Part shown: one piece after another, positions 49,908 through 59,391 of the stretch
Numbering within the stretch: the stretch's first letter is position 1
Layout of the letters: every line of letters begins with the position of its first letter
From: Mycosarcoma maydis
Lineage: Eukaryota; Basidiomycota; Ustilaginomycetes; Ustilaginales
Direction of reading: 5' to 3'
Length of the DNA stretch: 64,000 bases
NCBI RefSeq assembly: GCF_000328475.2
Contig: NC_026486.1
Location: 62,001-126,000, forward strand
The notes under the pieces: generated by a model
Seen by the model: only the letters and a program-made list of their open reading frames with translations
Told to the model about the DNA's origin: nothing
Database searches by the model: none
Position numbers and translations under genes: made by a program

Positions 49908-50871
49908 TGCTTCGGCCAACGACGACAGCCTGAGTAAGTAAGTGCTATCTTGCCTGTGTAAATCACGAATAGGCGTGGACAGGGTCCGCCCCGCGGACTT
50001 TCTGCCAACCACGAATCGTGACTACGATTTCTGCTTTTTTGCGTAGCTTCGCTTCGCCACAGCTGGCTCACCTCGATAACTCACACTGACTCGCCTCTTT
50101 CGGCTTGACAGCAGACTCGCAATGCGCTCTCCGATACCGCACTCATGCTTGCCTTCACGGTGTCAAACCTGAAGGACTGCCGTTCCCACACTCGCATATG
50201 AGATCTATCGGGCTCAACCCCAGCCGTCCATGCTGAAACTGATCCGAGTCTGCTTTGTTCGAGCCCCGTGACCGTGCTCTTTTCATCTAGCAACTGCTCA
50301 TCAACCAATGACGCCTTGGTATGCCTTGGCCTGACGTGACAGAGAGGAGCATGAATCACGAATGAAGCGAGTGACAAGGCGATCCAAGTTTTGGCATCAA
50401 GGAAGAAGGAAATGCTGTATAAATTAAAGAAAGAAAAGCGATCGTGAATGATATCATACCAATCACGAAGCGTCGAGGGAATACCAAGAGCGAAAGAATC
50501 ATGAATCGTGAATGAATGAAGCAAAGTCTCTAGCACGGGCCAAGGCCGCTCGCAAGCGGACAAGGGCGCGATAAACAAGCTTGGCCCTGCCTAACTTGAT
50601 CGCTCGTTCTGCAGCCGCGGAGATTCGTGATTGGGTTAGCTGTGCCAGGACAAGGTCGACTGACGACTCAACTCCCCCAGCATTTTACTACGCCTGACGA
50701 GCAGCGATGGCCTGGATGCTTTATTAGCGCTTGTCATTTCGCCATTGTCCATCCTTGTTATTCCCCTCGCCCAACTCGTTTAGCTAGTTGATTATCCTCG
50801 ACAACACTACATCTACCTCGCAGCGAGCATACATTTGTCACCGCAAATCCTTTACGACAAAGCCTTTTAGC

Positions 50872-51587
50872 ATGGCAGTCGTACGACCCAAAGTTGACTC
50901 GGACGGCAGCTGGCACTTTTTCGATGGAGCGCTCAAGACGTACTTTGTCTCCGAGACCAAGGACTCGTTTACCTCTGGACAGATCTTTCGAGCCAAAGAC
51001 CCGCACTCGGGAGTAGGACGAAGCAGCACTGCTACGCCGCCTTATCATATCCATCTCTACCAAGCCGAGACGTTTGACGTAAAGCAAGGTACGCTCTGCT
51101 ACCTTATCGACGGCAAAGAGGGAAAACTCGAGGCTGGACAAAAGGTCAACATCCCTCCTTACCGACCGCACACTTTCTGGTCGGATCCAGAGAGCGGCAA
51201 AGACCTGCATGTTCACATTACCGTTCGTGGCGGTCCTAACCCTGGGTACGTGTTCAAGCTTGCCATCTAGTTATCTGCACATCTACTCACATCTCTGTTG
51301 CTTCTGAATACAGCTTCGATGAAGACTTTGTACACAACTTTTACGGCTACCTCAGCTCACGCACCATGGCAGGAAAGGCTCCGAACCCCTTCCAGATGCT
51401 TCGACTTTTGGACGATGCCGACGTGATCCTCGTACCTCCTCTGCCCTTCTCTGGCCTTCTGCGTTCGTTGGGACTGCTATGGCCGATTGGAAGGGCGATC
51501 AACATTGTATTTGGTCGCATCATTGGCGGCTGGATTCTAGGCTGCCCAACACGATTCAAGCAGTTTGACGACAAAGTGACAAAGTAA
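50872..51587 (+). CDS. Cupin-domain protein, two exons
   Basis: Exons 50872-51245 and 51314-51587 flank a 68-nt intron (donor GTACGT, branch-like CTCAC, acceptor ATACAG). The joined frame gives 215 residues. Without splicing the frame stops shortly after the donor, while exon 2 continues naturally (GFDEDFVHNFYGYLSSR), which supports the intron. The cupin core has HIHLYQAE with His59, His61 and Glu66, and His100 in PYRPHTFW, matching a metal-binding double-stranded beta-helix. The C-terminal 60 residues are hydrophobic (PPLPFSGLLRSLGLLWPIGR and following) and could anchor the protein to a membrane. The reaction is unknown; cupins of this size include dioxygenases and isomerases. Confidence 0.85.
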
Positions 51588-51893
51588 AATTCTCGCACAA
51601 GCCTTTTGTTGTTCTGCAGATTCGCATTGAATGCATGTAGGATGTCTGGCAGATCCGTGGTCTGTGGTGAGTTGCCCTCCACGATGGCTGCTTTGCACAG
51701 GCGAGAGGGCCCGATGTCAAGCATCCCGATCCGATTTACGATTCACGATTTGCGCGGTGAAGCCTTGAGACGCGTCACCAGTGTTAGACCTCTTCTCATT
51801 TTACGGATTCAGCGTATTCATGCTCGCCACGAGCCGCGAGCCCAGAAGGAGGTGATCTTCCTAAAGTCACGAGTGTCGACGCGGACCAAAACT

Positions 51894-51957
51894 CGGGATT
51901 TGGGATTTGGGATTTGGGATTCACGATTTCACGATTCACGATTCGTTTCGTGATTCG
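51894..51957. repeat. 7-bp array GGGATTT merging into CACGATT
   Basis: Four GGGATTT-like units are followed directly by CACGATT units in both orientations, showing two different heptamers in register. Confidence 0.85.
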
Positions 51958-52855
51958 GATCCTTGGCTTTCGGTCAAGCGTGAAGCACCGGTGACTTAAA
52001 TTCTTGATTATGCTTTTCGCACGTGTCAAGCCCTTGACACTCAAGACTCACGACTGGACGACGCTCAGTCACGAGTGGCGAGTTTGCAGTCATCACTCAA
52101 GATTGTGGGGTGGGTCAAACAAGAACCTACACAGCAATGCAGACAGAGCACAGACCATCAATCGATGCCCAAGCTCGGGGCGCGCAAGCAGAGACGCCGA
52201 CGATCAGAGTAAAGCGGACAAGTGGAAATCGATGGTGTATACAGCAAGCGAGCAGCATCGTGAATGGGTGACAGTGAGAACAGCAAGTCACGAGTTATGA
52301 GTCGTGGTTTGCGCGCTTGCTCTTGATCGTCACGGTGCACTGAGGAACAATCAAGAATGAAAAGGCAGGTTGATGAGGTGGATAGAAAGCGACATAGGTA
52401 CGAGCGTGCGCATGCGTCTGTATAGATCCTCGAGATCGGCTTGGAGGAGCGTTGTAAGATGCAGGCGCTCAAGAAGAAGCAGCATTCGTGATTCACGATT
52501 CACTCTCGACTAAACTACTCACGATTCGTGACTGTGGTGAGTGTGATTGAACAGGTGTGTGGGTTTGTTCTCTCTGTCTGGTCACGGTTGGCTTGGAGGG
52601 TGCTTGACGCTTGCCGCTGGTTTGAAATCAATCACACATATCGAAATCGTGAATTACCAAAAAAAAAATCAATCATCACTCGTCAATCACGAATGTTTCC
52701 TGTGACTCTTTTCAAAATCAGGGTTTCGGCACAATTCACGATTTGTGATCAACTGCGGTTACGCACACCAACCCAACTGTACAGTACAGGCACAAGTCGT
52801 GAGTCGTCTCCTTTTTCTTTTCTTTTTCGTTTTTATTGGGTTTTCGAAGCCAGAA

Positions 52856-52894
52856 CGTGTGTGTGTGTGTGTGTGTGTTGGAGTGTGCGAGTAA

Positions 52895-52926
<32 letters not shown>
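52856..52926. repeat. TG dinucleotide repeats
   Basis: Two runs of TG separated by about 16 bp, roughly 850 bp upstream of the PUF start codon. Confidence 0.95.
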
Positions 52927-52927
<1 letters not shown>

Positions 52928-53403
52928 TGTTGGTCGGTGGTTTGGAGAGTGGATTTGTGCCTGTCAAGTTTGTGAGGGCACCGTCGCTAGTTTGTCGATT
53001 CACGATTCTGACTCCTCCACCAATCACGAATACTTGATCAACCAGCCAACCAACCCATCAACCAACCATCACGTTTGCCTTTTCCTGTCCTCTCTTCTTC
53101 TTTCAACCCAAACTAAGCTCTGTCGGATCCTTTTCTATCCTTTCTCATCTCTCCTTCAGCCGGAGGAATCGGATCAGATAGAGTAGAAGCCGAGTTCAAG
53201 TTGACGTTGCATCGAACATCTCCGCCACCAACGACCCTCTCCGTATCTCCTCCTCCTCTTCCTGCGTCAACCATCGGCAAGCTGCGCTAACAAGCCAGCG
53301 CTACTTTCCGATCGCTCTTCTTCTTTCGCATGGACCCCTGCATTCAAATATAACCAAAATCTTCGCATTGTAGGTGCCTCCCTCTCTTTCTCGCATTCCA
53401 CCA

Positions 53404-53444
53404 CATCGCAACGCATCGCAACGCATCGCAACGCATCGCAACGC
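53404..53444. repeat. 10-bp array (GCATCGCAAC)n
   Basis: About four tandem units, in the presumed promoter or leader of the PUF gene. Confidence 0.9.
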
Positions 53445-53768
53445 ACGTTGACCAACACTCACCCTCTTTCCCACATTCCACTTTTCTCCTCTTGCGCACA
53501 GTCTCGTCCTATTGCATTACCTGTACAATTCTTGTAACACCACCTTTGCAAACCCCTTCCCACACACACACCCATATCACCAACGCATTAGACGATACCT
53601 TTTCTATTCAACTCTTTGCCCGTCGTCGTCAAGCCGCCAGTCTCATACTACGCCCTCGCATCCATCAACGAGGCAAGCATCTCGACTTCAGCATCGTTCC
53701 ACCACAGCTTTCGTCTTGGGCTCCACCACAACGCGCTGCAAATCTCAGCTTGATTTGGCTCAAACAAC

Positions 53769-56700
53769 ATGCCGCGCAAAGAACAGGCCACCTCGGTTCT
53801 GGATGCCAGTCTCACCACTGCCGTCGAGTCCAATCCGGATTCCATCTCGCTCTCCGAGTCGACTCCTTCCATATTGCCGGCGTCCGGTCCCGAAACTGCT
53901 GCCACCTCGTCTTCGCAGTCACCTGTTCACTATCCAGCCGATGCAGATGAGGCCAAGCTCGATGCGGACCATGCCTCGGAAGCCGACATCCAGGCTCGCA
54001 TCGAGAAAAAGAGGTTAGAGCACGAAAAGCAGCGCGCCATGCACCAAAAGGCCTTCGAGCAGCAGATGGCCCTCTTGGAAAAGAAGCAGCGCGAAGAAGA
54101 GCAGAACCTCCTTTCCCAGCGATCCTCGTCCAACGCTGGCGCTGCCGCTTCTGCTCCCACCACCCCGCCCAACGAGGCTCTCACCCCCGATCCCAAGTCT
54201 GCTGTCGCACCCAATCTCAACAACGCCAAACCCCTCTCGCACCTCTATCAGTCCACGCCATCCTCTCGTCGTCCATCCGCCGATGCACAGTGCTCGCCGG
54301 ACCAACTCGCCTCGGCTGTCGGTGCCATGTCCATCACCGCCAAACCTGCTGTCGATGCGGCTGCCAAGGACAAGGGCGAAAACTTTACCCCTGTCTTCAG
54401 CGAGCAGTTTCTTTTTGACGACGAGCTCGACAACGAAGACTCGGCTTTCGTCAAAAAGTACAACCTCAAGGCCAACGACGACCAGTTCCCCATCCTGGTG
54501 CAGCGCAACGCCGAAGCCCGCAACGCTTCACGTGGTGCCGACTGGCCAAGCTTCGGCGGTAGCAACGCCAACACCAGCGGTGCTGCTGATGCATCGGCTG
54601 ACGCAACTGGCGATACCACTTCATCCTCGTTGCGTGGCTCGATCAAGAGCAAGTCGCCTCCCCCTGCTCCAGCGACGCCCAGCATGGCCGCTTCTTTTGG
54701 CACCAGTGCCGGTCGCCAGCCGAGCGCCTTCCCTCTGCCTTCGCCCTCGCCGCATCTCTCGCAGACGGGCCGATCGTCGCCTGCCATCAATGCTACTACT
54801 TTCGCTGGCGTCGCCTCTCGACAGGCCAGCGGACCTGGCTCACCCTCGCCCGGCTTAAGTGGACTTGGCGGCGATATGGCTCGATCCGGTGGTGGATCGC
54901 GCTTTGTCAACACGGCCGTCACGATCCCTTCTGCCGCTGCTAACCTCAAGAATCAAACCATGGCTGCCGCTGCTGCCGCTGGCGCCGGGGCTAGTGCTGG
55001 TGCTGGTGCTGGTGCTGGTGCAGCTGGAAGCGCTGCTTTTCCTGGCTTCAACCTCGGCGCCTTTTCGGGTGCTTCGACCGGTAGCGAGAGTCCCAACCGG
55101 TTTGGAACCTACTCTCCCAACAGCTTCGATGCCGCTGCTGTCGCCGACGCGCGACGTGCAAGCCGACCCTCATCCGGCTACTATGATGCGTTCAATCCCA
55201 CTGCCGGTGCCAACGCACCAGGCTCGCTCTTCCCGCCCGACAAGTACTCGATGGGCATGGTGGGAGCCGACGAACACGCCAAGCTCGGTGGTCTCGGACC
55301 GCACGGCTCTGGCGGTGGCCCTACTGCGGCGCTCGTCAAACATGCCCGCGGTAAGGGCGAGCTGGATGCGACCACGCAGCTCGACGATCTGCAGGGGGAT
55401 ATCTTTGCACTGTGCAAGGACCAGCACGGATGCCGCTTCCTGCAGAAGAAGCTTGAGGAGGGCAACCCAGCCCACCGCGACATGATTTTCTCCGAGACCT
55501 TTACCCACTTTGCCGAGCTCATGACCGATCCGTTTGGCAACTACTTGTGCCAAAAGATGCTCGAGTATTGCACCGACGAGCAGAGGAACCTGATTGTTGA
55601 GCTCGTCGCGCCTGAGCTCGTCACCATCTCGCTCAACATGCACGGCACGCGTGCTGTGCAAAAGATGATCGACTTTCTTTCGACCCCGCGTCAGATCCAC
55701 TCGATCATTGTTGCGCTTTCAATGAACGTGGTGACGCTGATCAAGGATCTCAACGGTAACCACGTGGTGCAAAAGTGCCTCAACAGGCTCGGTGCTGAGG
55801 ACAACCAGTTCATCTACAACGCCGTTGCTGCGCACTGTGTCGAGGTGGCCACCCATCGACACGGTTGCTGTGTGTTGCAGCGATGCATCGACCACGCCTC
55901 GGAGGCGCAACGCGTTCAGCTGGTGGCCGAGATCACGTACAATGCGCTAACATTGGTGCAGGATCCGTTTGGCAACTATGTGGTGCAGTACGTGCTCGAT
56001 CTGAGCATCCCACGCTTCACGGATGCAGTGGTGCGCCAATTCGTTGGTAACGTCTGCCTGCTTTCGGTGCAAAAGTTCAGCAGCAACGTGATCGAAAAGT
56101 GCATCCGCGTCTCGGAGCCGGGTGTGAGAAAGCAGCTGATCGAGGAGCTGCTCAATCGGACGCGCTTGGAGAAGCTTTTGCGTGATTCGTTTGCCAACTA
56201 CGTGGTGCAGACCAGTCTGGACTACGCCGACCCGGTACAGCGGATGCGTCTGGTGGAGTGCATCCGACCGATCCTGCCCGTAATCCGGAACACGCCGTAT
56301 GGCAAGCGTATCCAGAGCAAGCTACAGCGCGACAATCTGGACTTGGGCCCACCCAACGGTGTACCCTACTCGGTGCTGCACGCTGCGCACCAGCAACAGC
56401 TGCATGCCATGGCAGTCATGGCTGGCGGTGGTGGAGCGCGAGGCAATGCGGGGTACATGGGCATGAACGCCTACGGCCCTCCTCCGCCGGGCGGACCAAT
56501 GACCGGACCTCCACCTGCGCACCACGCCATGCACCAGGCTATACACCATCTCGGTGCGCACCAGCCGCAACCACACGCGATGTACGGTGGAGCCGGAGCT
56601 AGGCACGCTGCTCCTGCGCCCAACCTGCCTCCTCCCAACTTTGGCCAGGCGGGCGGGTACGCAGGCGGGTTCACTGGCTCGCTGGCACCTCCGATGGGTA

Positions 56701-56843
56701 TGCAGCAAGGTGGAGGAGGCGGAGGGCGAGGTGGCGGAGGCGGTGGCGGTGACGGTGGCGGTGGCGGTGGATATGCCAATAAAGCGGGCGTCGCTGGTGC
56801 TGGTGCAGGTGCAGGTGCCAATGGTGGATTTGCAAGATACTGA
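53769..56843 (+). CDS. PUF-family RNA-binding protein, Puf4/Mpt5 type
   Basis: 1024 residues. A disordered N-terminal half (with a Lys/Glu coiled stretch at about 77-115) precedes a complete PUF domain at about 530-856. Eight repeats show recognition triplets in HGCRFLQ, FGNYLCQ, HGTRAVQ, NGNHVVQ, HGCCVLQ, FGNYVVQ, FSSNVIE and FANYVVQ, followed by the closing half-repeat PYGKRIQ. Repeats 6 to 8 (NYQ, SNE, NYQ) predict binding of 5'-UGU. The first repeat GCRFLQ and the closing GKRIQ match the yeast Puf4/Mpt5 group. Such proteins bind 3' UTRs and recruit Ccr4-Not deadenylase. The C-terminus is Gly/Pro-rich with a GGGG run. In smut fungi a role in development is plausible but inferred. Confidence 0.94.
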   Translation: MPRKEQATSVLDASLTTAVESNPDSISLSESTPSILPASGPETAATSSSQSPVHYPADADEAKLDADHASEADIQARIEKKRLEHEKQRAMHQKAFEQQMALLEKKQREEEQNLLSQRSSSNAGAAASAPTTPPNEALTPDPKSAVAPNLNNAKPLSHLYQSTPSSRRPSADAQCSPDQLASAVGAMSITAKPAVDAAAKDKGENFTPVFSEQFLFDDELDNEDSAFVKKYNLKANDDQFPILVQRNAEARNASRGADWPSFGGSNANTSGAADASADATGDTTSSSLRGSIKSKSPPPAPATPSMAASFGTSAGRQPSAFPLPSPSPHLSQTGRSSPAINATTFAGVASRQASGPGSPSPGLSGLGGDMARSGGGSRFVNTAVTIPSAAANLKNQTMAAAAAAGAGASAGAGAGAGAAGSAAFPGFNLGAFSGASTGSESPNRFGTYSPNSFDAAAVADARRASRPSSGYYDAFNPTAGANAPGSLFPPDKYSMGMVGADEHAKLGGLGPHGSGGGPTAALVKHARGKGELDATTQLDDLQGDIFALCKDQHGCRFLQKKLEEGNPAHRDMIFSETFTHFAELMTDPFGNYLCQKMLEYCTDEQRNLIVELVAPELVTISLNMHGTRAVQKMIDFLSTPRQIHSIIVALSMNVVTLIKDLNGNHVVQKCLNRLGAEDNQFIYNAVAAHCVEVATHRHGCCVLQRCIDHASEAQRVQLVAEITYNALTLVQDPFGNYVVQYVLDLSIPRFTDAVVRQFVGNVCLLSVQKFSSNVIEKCIRVSEPGVRKQLIEELLNRTRLEKLLRDSFANYVVQTSLDYADPVQRMRLVECIRPILPVIRNTPYGKRIQSKLQRDNLDLGPPNGVPYSVLHAAHQQQLHAMAVMAGGGGARGNAGYMGMNAYGPPPPGGPMTGPPPAHHAMHQAIHHLGAHQPQPHAMYGGAGARHAAPAPNLPPPNFGQAGGYAGGFTGSLAPPMGMQQGGGGGGRGGGGGGGDGGGGGGYANKAGVAGAGAGAGANGGFARY

Positions 56844-57409
56844 TTGGCGTTGCAGTTGCTCTCTACAGGTATGCTTCGGACGCACGAGCGGACATGATGA
56901 TCTTAGTCTCGCTTTCCCGTTTTCTTTTACTTATTGTTCTGGCTGATTCGATCGATGCAAGTCCACACACAACACAAACCACATCTGTACAATTCGCACA
57001 ATCACACAACACATCATAGCTTACGGTTGGCTCGCATGCCGTTGTTCTTTATATACTTTATTTTGCGAAGATGGTTCGGATATGTTGGAGCGCCTGTTGG
57101 TAGTTCAGATAAGATGAGGTCAGTGTGATTCAGTAGAAGAATACCTTTCAAAGCCGATTGGTAGTCTAGACACGCTTTTGGTATAGCGGTCAAGCATCAA
57201 GTGGTTCTATGGTGTTTAGTGTGTCGGCGCGAATCATGAATGAAAAAAGAAGGGGAAAAAAGGCAAGAAAATAGAAAGTTCGGAGGAACTGGTGCTGATT
57301 TGGTGGATGACGCGACCCTGGTGCCTTGCTCCGGGCTCTGGCGGAATATTCGAGTAAGATCGTGATTCACGATTACTCATAGGGGAACATCTCACGTGCA
57401 TTTCGATAC
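56844..57409. other. PUF 3' flank with 48-bp element
   Basis: About 570 bp with no gene. It contains the second copy of the 48-bp A-box-like element (57156-57203), an A-rich tract at 57240-57275 and a heptamer pair near 57360-57373 just before the LTR. Confidence 0.6.
57156..57203 (+). repeat. 48-bp dispersed element, copy 2 (A-box-like core)
   Basis: 42 of 48 positions match 28177-28224. The core is TGGTATAGCGGTCAAGC. It starts 313 bp after the PUF stop codon; copy 1 starts 324 bp after the DnaJ stop codon, in the same orientation. Confidence 0.75.
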
Positions 57410-57824
57410 TGTTAACTTCTTAGCACTCTTATGTCTAAAGAAATGAGAGGATACATTCGGGTAAGGAGGATACGGCCACTCAAACAAGTTTATAGAGCGC
57501 CTGCATGCGCCGGCAGGCGCGCCTCGAGTGAGCTAGAAAATCCAGCAGCTCATGGTGAATGCGATATCATATATAATCGTGAGTATTGATAAAATCCGCA
57601 CAGGCACGAGGGTCACGTCATCCAACTCGTGACTTCGGCTACAGAAAATCCCCTTGAAGCGTTTACTCGAAGGTTCGCGTACTTTTCCATATCCGCAACA
57701 AAAACGCCCCTGTGGTCCGTGTGAAACTATAAAAGTGTCGTTGTCGTTGGGGGCCGCATCCCTTTACCCCGGAAAACGACAATCCTTTCGCATCTACATA
57801 CCTAAGAGTGCTAAAAATCCAACA
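57410..57824 (+). repeat. 5' LTR of a Ty1/copia-type retrotransposon
   Basis: A 415-bp segment starting TGTTAAC and ending TCCAACA. Its ends are imperfect inverted repeats (TTAGCACTCTTATGT near the left end, AAGAGTGCTAA near the right end). A TATAAAA box is at 57728-57734. A primer-site-like sequence, GTTTATGAGCC, follows directly. The right boundary is well supported by the CA end and primer site; the left is inferred from the inverted repeat. No second LTR was found in the window. Confidence 0.75.
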
Positions 57825-57836
57825 GTTTATGAGCCA
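57825..57836 (+). other. Primer binding site, half-tRNA-iMet type
   Basis: TTATGAGCC immediately after the LTR is complementary to GGCTCATAA, the anticodon region of initiator tRNA-Met. Drosophila copia is primed by such an internally cut initiator tRNA. Nine bases match; one extra T lies at the LTR junction. Confidence 0.6.
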
Positions 57837-57897
57837 CAGACTGGCGCTCACTCTCTAGACGATCAATCTAATCACCGCAATTCGAAGCCACTTGACG

Positions 57898-58769
57898 ATG
57901 GAGTACGAACCGGTCAACGAAGTCAAAGTCCCTATGTTGCGCGGTAGCGACGACTACTTCGAGTGGGCTGACCGAATGCGGTTCGCCATGCTGGCAAAGC
58001 CGGAGCTCTGGTGGGTCGTCACGGGCGAGTTTCGTCGCCCCGAGATGCGCAACGACGAGGTGACCAAGACTCGTAGCAGCTCCGCCGACGACAAGCTTGC
58101 CAGACAGCTTAAGCATTGGGAGCAACGAAACGGTCAGGCATTGTCATTGCACGCAGCATTGCACCCTACTTGTGGCATCTGATTCGGAACGAAACTGGAG
58201 CGCGCCAAGCCTGGTTGGCGCTTGAGAACCACTTCAAGCCATGCTTGCCTCAGCTAGTTCTACGTCTACAGACTGCGTGGAGGGACCTACGCCAAAAGCC
58301 TGGCACCGACAGCTTCACCAAGTTCGTCGACGACATCCAGGATTTGGCCGCAAAACTCGACGTCGTCGGTCAGAGAGTCACCGAGATCGACAAAGCGGAG
58401 GCGCTTGTCAAAGGCATCCGGCCTGACATGACCAGTATGGCCTACTCAGTCAAGTGGAAACTGGAAGACGCCTACGAAGACGAGAGGCGTGCGCACCAGA
58501 ATCATGTCAGGCACCGCTACATTTTCGACGACGCCGTACGTATTTTGCGCGTTGAGGATGCCAAGTTGCCCCCTTTCGTTAACAAGGCGGACAAGTCGGA
58601 CAAGCCTGCAGGATCGGCAGTATCTGCCCGAGGAACGGGACACAAACGTGGCGCGCGAGGTAGCGGATCAAACGCTAACAATGGCCCCAAGGCGCCCATT
58701 GAGTGCTACGTCTGCGCCAAGAATCATCCTGCTTTCAGGTGCCCCGACCGCAAGGCAAGGTCCACGTAG
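57898..58769 (+). pseudogene. Copia gag relic, frameshifted
   Basis: The first frame starts at an ATG at 57898 (MEYEPVNEVKVPMLRG, then DYFEWADRMRFAML, typical of copia gag N-termini) and fails near 58135. A second frame continues the protein from there (IAPYLWHLIRNETGARQAWL and on) to 58769. The switch implies a single-base-type indel. A zinc-knuckle-like CYVCAKNHPAFRC near the end has one residue fewer than the standard CX2CX4HX4C spacing. The gag protein would package the element's RNA; this copy cannot encode it in one piece. Confidence 0.82.
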
Positions 58770-58823
58770 CGCGGAACTGCATAGGCTGCACGTGCTCCCA
58801 GAGTTCAACGCATCCCGGATAGT

Positions 58824-59391
58824 TGGATCATGGCCAGTGGCGCCACGCACCACATGACAGGAAGAATCGAAGCTTTCCACAGCATCAGACCATCTGACAT
58901 CCAAGTCGAGATTTGTGACGGTAGTTTCCTTCGAGTCCATGGTCAGGGTAAAGTTTGGCTCAAGGCTGACCTCGATGGTCGAGAGTCACGCACTCTGTGC
59001 CTCAAGGATGTGTACTACATTCGTGATTCCTGCACTCAAGATGAACCTATTCTCGCTTGACAGACTTCAAGAGCATAAGCACGTTGTGCACCTGGACAAC
59101 AGCGGTTCCAGAGTCACAACCAGGTTAGGCGAGTTGCTGTGCAAGGGCACTCGCCCTCACTGTGCCCACTTACTTGGACGCGAAGCAAGTGCATTGTCGA
59201 GTCCGCGACACTGCCGTCGTTTGGAGTCTTGTGAGTTGCAATGTGCGCAGCCTGCGACAGTGGCCTCGATACAGCTGCACCGTGTACAGCTCGTGAGCCA
59301 GACGAGTCAGCCAAAGTGCTCCCCCAGGTGCCGCACACGACTGCGGCTCGGATATCGATGCCAACAGCCAAGTCGCAAACAGTGGCGGTAG
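58824..59391 (+). pseudogene. Copia protease relic, catalytic Asp lost and frame interrupted
   Basis: WIMASGATHHMTG marks the aspartic protease active site, where the family has DSG; the Asp codon is replaced by GCC (Ala) at 58833-58835. Downstream, the run to KDVYYI ends in a shift caused by seven extra bases, CGTGATT, at 59022-59028. After them the family pattern resumes in another frame (LKMNLFSLDRLQ) and stays open to 59391. Both lesions make the copy inactive. Confidence 0.82.

Larger units (their letters stand above)
48321..50871. other. Intergenic region, repeats only
   Basis: About 2.5 kb without a supported gene. It contains heptamers near 48600-48640 in both orientations, a 7-bp GTTTTTT array at 49121-49155, an 8-bp GCGAGAAA array at 49863-49907, further single heptamers (50452, 50505 and 50622), and the upstream region of the cupin gene. 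A 165-codon minus-strand frame at 50081-50578 reads through the heptamer and is not convincing. Confidence 0.55.
51588..53768. other. Intergenic: heptamers, TG repeats and PUF gene leader
   Basis: About 2.2 kb. A run of GGGATTT 7-bp units passes into CACGATT heptamers at 51894-51957. Further heptamers lie near 52480-52530. Two TG runs are at about 52856-52880 and 52896-52926. A 10-bp array of GCATCGCAAC is at 53404-53444. The last 300 bp are pyrimidine-rich and probably the long 5' leader of the PUF gene. No gene is supported. Confidence 0.6.
57410..59391 (+). mobile_element. Truncated Ty1/copia retrotransposon relic
   Basis: Order: 5' LTR (57410-57824), primer site, gag (frameshifted), protease (inactivated and interrupted). 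There is no recognisable integrase core, reverse transcriptase or RNase H before the assembly gap at 60262, and no 3' LTR. The right boundary is uncertain; similarity to copia proteins fades after about 59130, although one frame stays open to 59391. Sequence between there and the gap may be further decayed element. Confidence 0.75.

Noticed and set aside
50081..50578. 165-codon minus-strand frame that might be a secreted protein
   Set aside because: It reads through heptamer repeats (FTIHDSF) and lacks a convincing signal peptide and domain.
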